Assembly: GCA_902574225.1 (NCBI GenBank)
Contig: CACGMO010000012.1
Span: 1 to 64,000, forward strand
DNA length: 64,000 nt
Origin: an uncultured Alphaproteobacteria bacterium
GTDB lineage: Bacteria > Pseudomonadota > Alphaproteobacteria > Rhodobacterales > Rhodobacteraceae
Direction of reading: 5' to 3'
This document shows positions 1 to 8,117 of the stretch, piece by piece. Under the pieces are notes generated by a model. The model saw only the letters and a list, made by a program, of their open reading frames with translations. It was not told where the DNA came from and searched no databases. Position 1 is the stretch's first letter. Each line of letters starts with the position of its first letter. Both the position numbers and the translations under genes were made by a program.

Positions 1-1
1 T

Positions 2-151
2 CCCTTCGACTGCAAAATAATACAGACCCCTGAAGTTTTAATTGGTCATTCAAGCAGAGCCTTTAATGATGCTGGGGACCTTACTGATGAAAAATCTAAT
101 GAGTTGCTAGATAAATTATTAGAAAAATTTCTTGCACAATCCTCAATATAA
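2..151 (+). CDS. C-terminal fragment of an NADPH-dependent FMN reductase-like flavoprotein (5' truncated by window edge)
   Basis: Open frame from base 2 to TAA at 149-151: PFDCKIIQTPEVLIGHSSRAFNDAGDLTDEKSNELLDKLLEKFLAQSSI*, resembling the C-terminus of the family (PEVLI..., F.D.G.LTDE). Confidence 0.5.
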   Translation, partial: PFDCKIIQTPEVLIGHSSRAFNDAGDLTDEKSNELLDKLLEKFLAQSSI

Positions 152-195
152 TGTTTCTGAAATGCCGATAGGCAATCTCATTTTGGCCAAATAAT

Positions 196-1023
196 ATGCT
201 CACACAAGAAGATATTAGAAAAAATTTAGAGAAACAAAAAGTCATTAAAGATAAAGTTGATATAGCGAGATCACGCGTTGCTAAGGACTTTTTCCAAGTA
301 AATGAACTTGAATTAAAGTTGGGCGAACCACTCCCTAAGTACTGGCATTGGTTTTTCTGTTGGGAGACTGCTGAAGATAAGCTTCTCGGGTTGGATGGCC
401 ACATTAAACCAGGAAACAACATAATTCCAGATACTGGCTTCCCTAGAAGAATGTGGGGAGGAAGTGAAATTAACTTTTTTGAACCACTCTTGATTGGAAT
501 GGAAATAACAAGGGTTATTACGCTTGAAAGTATAAATTACAAAAAAGGTACCTCAGGTGACTTCTGTGTAATTGAAATAAAAAATGAATTGAAAAATAAC
601 GACACGACACTTCTAATCGAACGGCAAAGCATTGTATATCTTCCCGTCCGTTTAGGATTTGATCAGAGAGTGCACAAGCCACACAACAAACCCTCTGAAG
701 CTTGTTTGAATAGGAAGTATACAGAAAATCAACTTTTTAAATATTCTGCATTAACCATGAATAGTCATAGAATTCACTATGATGTGGATTATTGCAAAAC
801 TGTTGAATACTACCCTTCACTAGTCGTTCATGGCCCATTACTAGCGCAAAATTTAATTGATGCTGCGGATCAGAGGTTTCAGGGAAGATTACAGTATTTT
901 AAATATAGAGCACTAAACCCAATATTTGTGTCCGATGAATTTTCCATTAACACTTCAGATACTGGAGAGTTTTGGATTACCGATATGTCTGGGGTTTTGT
1001 CCATGTCTGCAGTGGCATCATAA
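196..1023 (+). CDS. FAS1-like dehydratase / MaoC-type acyl-CoA hydratase (mesaconyl-C4-CoA hydratase / HTD2-like)
   Basis: 275 aa; WHWFFCW...LGLDGHIKPGN...PRRMWGGSEINFFEPLLIGMEITR motif and C-terminal hot-dog-like half (QYFKYRALNPIF). Confidence 0.7.
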   Translation: MLTQEDIRKNLEKQKVIKDKVDIARSRVAKDFFQVNELELKLGEPLPKYWHWFFCWETAEDKLLGLDGHIKPGNNIIPDTGFPRRMWGGSEINFFEPLLIGMEITRVITLESINYKKGTSGDFCVIEIKNELKNNDTTLLIERQSIVYLPVRLGFDQRVHKPHNKPSEACLNRKYTENQLFKYSALTMNSHRIHYDVDYCKTVEYYPSLVVHGPLLAQNLIDAADQRFQGRLQYFKYRALNPIFVSDEFSINTSDTGEFWITDMSGVLSMSAVAS

Positions 1024-1899
1024 TTGAACGGTCAGAGCGTTAGATTAGGCATAGCTTTGATGCTTATTGCCACTCTAGTCTTTGCTACACAAGATGGCCT
1101 CTCAAGATATCTCGCTGAAAAATACTCTGTTACGTTGACGATTATACTAAGATTTTGGGCATTAGCTGCAGGAATTTCGTTATACTTTTTTTTATTTAAG
1201 AAATCGCGCTCCCTTGTATTTAGCAAAAGGCCACTCTTGCAGATTTTAAGAAGTAGTATTTTAGTAGCCGAAATATTTGTCACCGTCTACTCCTTTACTA
1301 TAGTGGGCTTAGTTGCTACATCAGCAATTTTTTCAAGTTATCCTTTATTAGTCGTAATCTTCTCATACTTTATATTAAAAGAAGATCTTACAAAGCTGAA
1401 ATTTGCGATAGTACTGGTAGGATTCTTAGGGATATTGATAATTGTCAAACCCGATGGTGATGTATTTCAAATACATTCAATTATTCCATTCATTGGAGCG
1501 GTCCTATTTGCCCTCTATGGAGTTTTAACAAGGATGGCAAGTTTTAGTGACAGTAGTTATACAAGTTTAATTTGGACAGGATTGATCGGAGCTTTCTTCT
1601 CAACACTTATAGCTCCATTTTATATTATACCTATTGAAAAATCAGATATTCTCTTAATGTCAATATTATGTATTTTGGGTATCGTTGGTCATTTCGCACT
1701 TATCAAAGCATTCGAGTTCGCTGAAGCTGCCGTTATTCAACCATTTGCTTATTTCCACTTGGTTTTTGCTGGCATTATTGGAGTTCTAATATTTAATGAA
1801 AGTATAACATGGCCTATCATACTAGGCTCTTCGATCGTTATAATTGCGGGTATTATGTCATACTTACTCGACAACACTGCAAAAAATCTAAAAAACTGA
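1024..1899 (+). CDS. DMT-family (EamA) permease
   Basis: 291 aa, about ten hydrophobic segments, EamA-like repeats; TTG start directly after the upstream stop. Confidence 0.8.
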   Translation: MNGQSVRLGIALMLIATLVFATQDGLSRYLAEKYSVTLTIILRFWALAAGISLYFFLFKKSRSLVFSKRPLLQILRSSILVAEIFVTVYSFTIVGLVATSAIFSSYPLLVVIFSYFILKEDLTKLKFAIVLVGFLGILIIVKPDGDVFQIHSIIPFIGAVLFALYGVLTRMASFSDSSYTSLIWTGLIGAFFSTLIAPFYIIPIEKSDILLMSILCILGIVGHFALIKAFEFAEAAVIQPFAYFHLVFAGIIGVLIFNESITWPIILGSSIVIIAGIMSYLLDNTAKNLKN

Positions 1900-1943
1900 A
1901 AATTTTTCATATAAACGTTTGCCAACTTGGTTTTTATTCAAAT

Positions 1944-4031
1944 TTAAAAACGATGGCCAAAATATTTTTTTGCCAAGTTTGGCTTTTCAACTAACCCGGA
2001 AATCTTACTATCATATATCCAAATGGCCTCCAATACACGCTTTATATAATTTCTTGTTTCTGGGTATGGTATCAATTCAATCCATACTAGGGGGTCAATA
2101 CCCTTTTTTCTTGGATCTCCCATATTAGATAACCATTTTTTCAAATTTGCAGGACCAGCATTATAGGCAGCTAAGGTAAGAACTTTACTACCTTCGTACC
2201 TTTTTAATAAATACTTCAAATAATATGACCCTAAGCGAATATTATAATTCTCATCAGTTATGAGCTTTGACTTTTGATATTTAATTTTAAGTTTTCTAGC
2301 CACTTCTTTTGCCGTGTTAGGCATTAATTGCATTAAACCAAGCGCTCCCGTTCTAGACTTTGCAGCTCTAAAAAACTCGCTTTCTTGCCTTATAACCGAT
2401 AAAACCAGTGACTTATCGACATTCTGGTCAAATGCAAAATCTTTATTGGTTGGGAACAATTCACTATGTAGGGGGGTTCCTTTTTCTGCTGACTTTTTCG
2501 CTACTGTCAACGAGCCCTTTATAAATCCAGCGTCGTGAAGTATATGACAAAGCCTATATCTTTCTTGCTCTGATAGGTACTTAGCCAGATGTCCAAATAT
2601 ATAATCAGACAAAACTCCCCTTTCCGCGAAATATAAACTGGCGGCTACTTCAACTAGGCCTTTTTGATTATTTATCTTAAAACTTTTACTATCTTTTCTT
2701 TTCACATAACGTAGGCTAGGCTTTATCTTCAACCTCTCGAGAGAAAGCTGACCATAAAAGGAGTAATCATAGTTCGCCGATAAGGTAAAAAATTCCTGAG
2801 CACTCTTTTTGTCGCCCAATTGTATAAGGGTTTTTCCAAGCCAATAACCAATTCTAGCGCTAGCGATATCAAGTGAAATTATATCTTTCTGATAACCAAT
2901 TTCATTTAGATAGTTGGATTTTTCTTCCCACTCTTTTAGCAATGTAAAGAAATTTAAGAAATGTTTTTTCGCTAATTTAGGGTCATTGAAGAATTCTAAA
3001 GCAATAAAACCTGCCAACCATTCAAGATAAAGAAAATCGCTAAGAGAGTTTGGATTGTCGGAAAAGTTATATTTGGTGTTTGCTATTTCATAAGCTCTGT
3101 TAGCGTATCCTCCTCTAAGCGCTCTTAGAGAGTAAATTTGTTTAATTTGAAGCCATCTTTCATCTTCAATAATTTCAAAATGCCTTGATGAATTTTTCCT
3201 AATGAGCTTTTGAGCCAAATCAAATTGGCCAGATCTCCTCAAAAGAGAGATGTAATCATATGCCACCCCTACGTCATTGAAGTCTTTGGCTTTATACGTG
3301 AAATTTTTAGACAGTTTCTTTATTTTTTTATACTCTTTTACCTTCTTTAAAATTTTCAATTCCTTTTCATCTAAAAAAATTGAAATTCTATCCAACTCAT
3401 TTAGGTCAGATTTTTTCTTAAAGTGTTTAAATCGCTGGGTAGCCATCTCAGCTAATTTACTTTTGTGATAGGTATTCAGATAGTTCCATTGTTTATCTGT
3501 CACTATTTGTCTTACCACTAGCTTTTCCAAAACCTCATTAAAAAATTCAGTATTGGTATTTGCGTTTAGTATCTGCAAGAGAGCTATCGAGCCTTGGGCT
3601 GTCTGGGGAAGGCAGTCGTCTTCATATAAACGAGATGAAACCTCTTTTAGTTTTTTGCAATCTGCACCAACTTTGAAAAATGTTTGTATGTCTTCTTTTT
3701 TAACATTTTCGTCAATAGACAGCTCTCCAAACTTTTTTAATAAACGCTGCTGTGGCCAATGTTCATGATATTTCAAAAACTCGGAATATTCGGAAAAACT
3801 GCCTTTACCCTCCCGTAATTTTAGCCATTTGATAAACAACAGTAAATTTTCATTATTGGTGTCTTTTATTTCATTTTTTGCCTCATCAAACATACTTGCA
3901 TCAGAATACTTAAGTGCTTCTACTAAAACTTCTACATGCCCTTTATTTATGTAATCTTCCAAATCCTCAGCCATGCTTGCTTTAAAAAGAACAAGAATTA
4001 AAGTGAAAATTAGCAAAAATAATTTTGTCAT
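1944..4031 (-). CDS. slt: Soluble lytic murein transglycosylase (Slt-like)
   Basis: 695 aa; signal peptide, helical repeats, C-terminal SLT domain (SVIRQESEFFRAAKSRTGALGLMQLMPNTAKEVA...YNAGPANLKKWL). Confidence 0.9.
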   Translation of the reverse strand: MTKLFLLIFTLILVLFKASMAEDLEDYINKGHVEVLVEALKYSDASMFDEAKNEIKDTNNENLLLFIKWLKLREGKGSFSEYSEFLKYHEHWPQQRLLKKFGELSIDENVKKEDIQTFFKVGADCKKLKEVSSRLYEDDCLPQTAQGSIALLQILNANTNTEFFNEVLEKLVVRQIVTDKQWNYLNTYHKSKLAEMATQRFKHFKKKSDLNELDRISIFLDEKELKILKKVKEYKKIKKLSKNFTYKAKDFNDVGVAYDYISLLRRSGQFDLAQKLIRKNSSRHFEIIEDERWLQIKQIYSLRALRGGYANRAYEIANTKYNFSDNPNSLSDFLYLEWLAGFIALEFFNDPKLAKKHFLNFFTLLKEWEEKSNYLNEIGYQKDIISLDIASARIGYWLGKTLIQLGDKKSAQEFFTLSANYDYSFYGQLSLERLKIKPSLRYVKRKDSKSFKINNQKGLVEVAASLYFAERGVLSDYIFGHLAKYLSEQERYRLCHILHDAGFIKGSLTVAKKSAEKGTPLHSELFPTNKDFAFDQNVDKSLVLSVIRQESEFFRAAKSRTGALGLMQLMPNTAKEVARKLKIKYQKSKLITDENYNIRLGSYYLKYLLKRYEGSKVLTLAAYNAGPANLKKWLSNMGDPRKKGIDPLVWIELIPYPETRNYIKRVLEAIWIYDSKISGLVEKPNLAKKYFGHRF

Positions 4032-4179
4032 AATAAGGATTTTACCTATCTTGATTTGGTTATCTGAAAAAAAAGCAGAAATGTAAACTCAGAGTTTTGT
4101 GAACGAGATTATGAATCTTGCGAATTTTTGTTTCCTATATATTATGTTACAATTGTAATTATTGAAAAGGTTTAAAATA

Positions 4180-5067
4180 ATGTTTAAAGGTTCGATCCCT
4201 GCACTGATTACTCCGTTTAAAAATGGAGAGGTTGACTTTTCTGCACTTGAGAATTTAGTTGAGTGGCATATCAGCGAGGGTAGTTCTGCAATAGTGGCCG
4301 TTGGAACAACTGGTGAATCTCCGACACTGAGTCATCAAGAACATAAGGAAGTTGTGGAAGCGATAATAAACTTCTCAGGAAAGAGGATACCAATAATAGC
4401 TGGTGCAGGCTCCAATAGTACTGCCGAGTCTATAGAACTTATGGAATTTTCTGAAAAAGTAGGAGCTGATGCTGCGTTAGTAGTTACTCCATACTACAAC
4501 AAACCAAATCAAAAAGGTCTTCTTAATCATTACACAAGACTGCATGATAACTCAAATCTGCCTATTATAATTTATAATATTCCAGGTCGATCAATCATTG
4601 ATATGAACCCTGATACTATGGGTCAGTTATCTAAATTACCACGAATTATTGGGGTAAAAGATGCAACTGGTGATGTCTCTAGGGTTTCTGATACCAGAGA
4701 AACGTGTGGAACGAATTTTCTCCAATTATCTGGCGAGGATGCCACCGCGCTAGGGTTTAATGCGCATGGTGGTGTCGGTTGCATTTCGGTAATTGCAAAT
4801 ATTGCTCCAAAAATTTCAGCACTCTTTCAAGATGCGATGCTGGCTGGTAATTATAAAGAAGCGCTTGAATATCAGGATAAACTACTACCCCTTCACCGTG
4901 CCGCCTTCGCAGAGCCAAGCCCAGCGCCGACTAAATACGCTCTAAGCCTACTAAGCAAATGTGAAAATGAAGTGAGAGCACCTCTGTGTACAATATCTAC
5001 AGAGACAGAGAGCCAGATAAAATCAGCTATGCATACCGCAGGTTTAATCTCAGCTTCCGATGAGTAA
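4180..5067 (+). CDS. dapA: 4-hydroxy-tetrahydrodipicolinate synthase
   Basis: [20 protein letters not shown]...[14 protein letters not shown]...YNIPGRS...[11 protein letters not shown] at 4180 preferred over the TTG at 4162 in the ORF track. Confidence 0.96.
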   Translation: MFKGSIPALITPFKNGEVDFSALENLVEWHISEGSSAIVAVGTTGESPTLSHQEHKEVVEAIINFSGKRIPIIAGAGSNSTAESIELMEFSEKVGADAALVVTPYYNKPNQKGLLNHYTRLHDNSNLPIIIYNIPGRSIIDMNPDTMGQLSKLPRIIGVKDATGDVSRVSDTRETCGTNFLQLSGEDATALGFNAHGGVGCISVIANIAPKISALFQDAMLAGNYKEALEYQDKLLPLHRAAFAEPSPAPTKYALSLLSKCENEVRAPLCTISTETESQIKSAMHTAGLISASDE

Positions 5068-5527
5068 AAAAAAAGTATCATCCAAATCACTCGCCGAAAA
5101 TCGTAAAGCTAGATACAACTATGAGATTGGTGAGACACTTGAGTGTGGTCTGGTCTTGGTGGGTTCAGAAGTGAAGTCTCTGAGAGATAGCGGGGGTCTC
5201 ATTGCTGAAAGTTATGCAAGTATCGAGGAAGGAGAGTTGTGGCTGATTAACTGTTACATACCTCTTCACTCGAATTCAAAAACATTTGGTCATGAAGAAA
5301 GAAGAAGGCGCAAACTACTTATCAATAAAAAGCAACTGAAGAAACTGTGGGTAAATTTAACTAGGGAAAGAATGACTCTTATTCCTCTAAAACTTTACTT
5401 AAACGAAAAAGGAAAAGTTAAACTTTTAATTGGTATTGCCAAAGGAAAGAAGGCCGTCGATAAGAGACAAACCGAGAAAAAGAGAGATTGGCAAAGGGAA
5501 AAATCAAGACTATTGAAGCAAAGTTAA
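5060..5527 (+). CDS. smpB: SsrA-binding protein SmpB
   Basis: 155 aa; [30 protein letters not shown]...SYASI...[19 protein letters not shown]. Overlaps the dapA end by 8 bp. Confidence 0.96.
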   Translation: MSKKKVSSKSLAENRKARYNYEIGETLECGLVLVGSEVKSLRDSGGLIAESYASIEEGELWLINCYIPLHSNSKTFGHEERRRRKLLINKKQLKKLWVNLTRERMTLIPLKLYLNEKGKVKLLIGIAKGKKAVDKRQTEKKRDWQREKSRLLKQS

Positions 5528-5529
5528 TA

Positions 5530-6174
5530 TCATATATTTATTTGGCGAGCTGATAAAACTATCCTTCTAAATGGGATCAAGAATAAGGATGCCAGAACTA
5601 ATTTTACCATGAAATCAGCTACAGCCATACTTACCCAAAAAGGTGTGTCTATGGGAAAAAAGTTCAACAGCGCTGATGCCTCGTTCGCCCACGCTACATC
5701 ATTTTGTGGTTCAATAAATACGAATGTTGCTGAAAACGCTATAGAGAAGAATATCAACGTATCGAGAGCCGAGCCTATTGTTGATGATACCAAAGGCGGA
5801 ACCCACCATCTTAATTTTCTAAAAAAATGAAATATATAAGTGTCGCTAAAATGTGCTATCAAGAATGCAAGACCTGAGCCTACAGCAATCCTTAAGGTAA
5901 CCAAAGGACCAAACTCGCCTTCAATTTGACTACCAATTAAAGAACATATAACGCCGACGACAAAACCCCAAAAAATTACCTGCCTTGCTCTTCTGGGACC
6001 CTCTAATTTATTCACAACGTCATTAATCAGAAAAGCTATAGGATAGGTAAACGCTCCATAAGTTAAAAAAGCACCTAGATAAAACTGGACCAATACATTG
6101 GAAAGAATAACCACTGAGGCCATCATAATAATTGCTATAAACGTGGTCTTATTATCTATTGCTCGCTCTTCCAT
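5530..6174 (-). CDS. Queuosine precursor transporter, VUT/YhhQ family
   Basis: 214 aa membrane protein; LTYGAFTYPIAFLINDVVNKLEGPRRARQVIFWGF and SGLAFLIAHFSDTYIFHFFRK...PPLVSSTIGSALDT. Confidence 0.85.
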   Translation of the reverse strand: MEERAIDNKTTFIAIIMMASVVILSNVLVQFYLGAFLTYGAFTYPIAFLINDVVNKLEGPRRARQVIFWGFVVGVICSLIGSQIEGEFGPLVTLRIAVGSGLAFLIAHFSDTYIFHFFRKLRWWVPPLVSSTIGSALDTLIFFSIAFSATFVFIEPQNDVAWANEASALLNFFPIDTPFWVSMAVADFMVKLVLASLFLIPFRRIVLSARQINI

Positions 6175-7109
6175 TTTTTCTCAATATCCTCCCAAATTGT
6201 TTGCGCATAATTCTTGTTTTCGAAGCGCTCTAGTTCTTGTAAGCCCGTAGGCGAAGTCACATTTATTTCCGTCAAATGCTGACCAATTACATCTATTCCC
6301 ACAAAAAATAAATTTTTCTTTTTCAACACCGGTGAGAGCCTTTTACATATTTCAGTATCTCTTTCAGTCAAGTGTGACTTTGCAGGTGTACCACCAACAT
6401 GCATATTTGATCGAATATCGTCCTCAGGGGGAATACGGTTGATTGCACCGATCGGCTCTCCATCAACTAAAATAATTCTCTTATCTCCATTAGACACATC
6501 TGGTAAAAATTGCTGAACGATGATTGGCTCTCTTGAGGTAGTTACAAATGTTTCAAAGAAAACATTTAAATTTTTGTCGCCTTCGACCAATCTAAATACA
6601 CCTGTCCCTCCATTTCCATATAGAGGCTTAAGAATTACATCTTTGTATCTTTTTCGAAAATCAATAATTGACCTTAGACTTCTTGTAATAACTGTTGGTG
6701 GCATTAAGTCTTTGAAGTCGAGAACTAAAAGTTTTTCTGGAGAGTTTCTCACCCAATATGGGTCATTGAGAACTAAAGTTTTACCTTTGAGCCTTTCTAA
6801 CAAGAAAGTTGTAGTTATATAAAGCATATCGAAAGGAGGATCTTGTCTTAAGAAGACTATATCTACTTCCCCTGACAAATCTATTTTATGCTCTTTTTGC
6901 AGAGAGATAACAGGTTTTCCTTCCCGGTCTATATCTACTTTCTGGCCATACGCAATAATGTTCCCACTTTCATAGACTAAGCTTTCAGGATTAAAATAGT
7001 ATATTTGATGACCCCTTTTTTGGCCTTCCTCTGCCAATCTAAATGAAGTATCTCCGTTAATGTCGACATCAGATATTGGATCCATCTGAAATGCTATCTT
7101 GAGTTTCAT
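6156..7109 (-). CDS. gshB: Glutathione synthase
   Basis: 317 aa; MKLKIAFQMDPISDVDINGDTSFRLAEEGQKRGHQIYYF, LKPLYGNGGTGVFR, NVTSPTGLQEL. Confidence 0.95.
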   Translation of the reverse strand: MKLKIAFQMDPISDVDINGDTSFRLAEEGQKRGHQIYYFNPESLVYESGNIIAYGQKVDIDREGKPVISLQKEHKIDLSGEVDIVFLRQDPPFDMLYITTTFLLERLKGKTLVLNDPYWVRNSPEKLLVLDFKDLMPPTVITRSLRSIIDFRKRYKDVILKPLYGNGGTGVFRLVEGDKNLNVFFETFVTTSREPIIVQQFLPDVSNGDKRIILVDGEPIGAINRIPPEDDIRSNMHVGGTPAKSHLTERDTEICKRLSPVLKKKNLFFVGIDVIGQHLTEINVTSPTGLQELERFENKNYAQTIWEDIEKKWKSEQ

Positions 7110-7128
7110 AAATACATACCAATCTAGG

Positions 7129-8007
7129 TTAATTGTTATCTTTAAATATCGTCAGGGCTTTTTTATATATAATTTTTTTTTGGATATTTAGCTTCTCAGC
7201 TAGAAAATCCACTGAATCTTTCATACTCATCGATTTTTTTATTTTTCTAAGCTGTTCATCCAGGTTTTTCAAGTCAAAATCTCGAGGCTCATTTTTTCCT
7301 ACTACAATTACAAACTCTCCTTTTAAGGATCTCATTTTTTTTGTTACCTTTATACCTTCTTGTGCTTTAAACCTGATTACCTCTTCATTTAATTTCGTTA
7401 ACTCCCTACAGATACATATTTCAGTAGATGGTCTGCATGTTTCTGCTAACAGTTCCAACGTTTTTTGCAGTCGCTTGCCACTCTCAAAAATAATCAAAGA
7501 AGAGCCAAGATTTAAATACCTTTCTAATAGTTTCTTCTTCTTGCTTTTGGTATTAGGTAAAAACCCCAAAAAACTAAACGTATCCGTTGGCAAGCCTGAT
7601 ACTGTTAATGCCGCAATAACAGAGGAGGGTCCAGGAACGCTAAAAACCTCAAAACCCTCTTCAATTGTAGTCTTTACCAGTTTATAGCCAGGATCTGAAA
7701 TCAATGGTGTGCCCGCGTCACTGACCAAAGCCACACTTTTGCCTTGTTTAATTAATTCTATTATTTTCCCTCTTGTATAAGCTGAGCTATGATCATGATA
7801 TGAAATTATAGACTTTATTGATTTGCTAATTTTCAATAATTTAAACAGTGATCTTACACTTCGAGTATCTTCGCCAGCTACGTAATCAGAATTACTCAAC
7901 ATATGTAGTGCTCTAAAACTGATATCACTTAGACAGCCCACTGGAAGTGAAACAAGATATAAGCCGGACTTAATTTCTGGATATACAAATTCGTTCATAC
8001 TATTCAT
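7129..8007 (-). CDS. rsmI: 16S rRNA (cytidine(1402)-2'-O)-methyltransferase
   Basis: 292 aa; GLYLVSLPVGCLSDISFRAL, YVAGEDTR, ALVSDAGTPLISDPGYKLV. Confidence 0.94.
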   Translation of the reverse strand: MNSMNEFVYPEIKSGLYLVSLPVGCLSDISFRALHMLSNSDYVAGEDTRSVRSLFKLLKISKSIKSIISYHDHSSAYTRGKIIELIKQGKSVALVSDAGTPLISDPGYKLVKTTIEEGFEVFSVPGPSSVIAALTVSGLPTDTFSFLGFLPNTKSKKKKLLERYLNLGSSLIIFESGKRLQKTLELLAETCRPSTEICICRELTKLNEEVIRFKAQEGIKVTKKMRSLKGEFVIVVGKNEPRDFDLKNLDEQLRKIKKSMSMKDSVDFLAEKLNIQKKIIYKKALTIFKDNN

Positions 8008-8117
8008 TAAAAATTATAATTTTATATAACTTCTCAGCCTTAAGCTTTCCAGACTTTTTAAAAAATTTTTAATAATTCTCTCGTGTAGTCTAACTAAATA
8101 TAATATTACTCTAGTTT

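Noticed and set aside
1809-2128. Overlapping plus-strand ORFs 1809-1994 and 1919-2128
   Set aside because: Overlap the DMT gene end and the antisense of Slt; no recognisable protein features.
7133-7687. 184 aa plus-strand ORF antisense to rsmI
   Set aside because: Antisense shadow of a clear RsmI gene; low-complexity Phe/Ser-rich composition.
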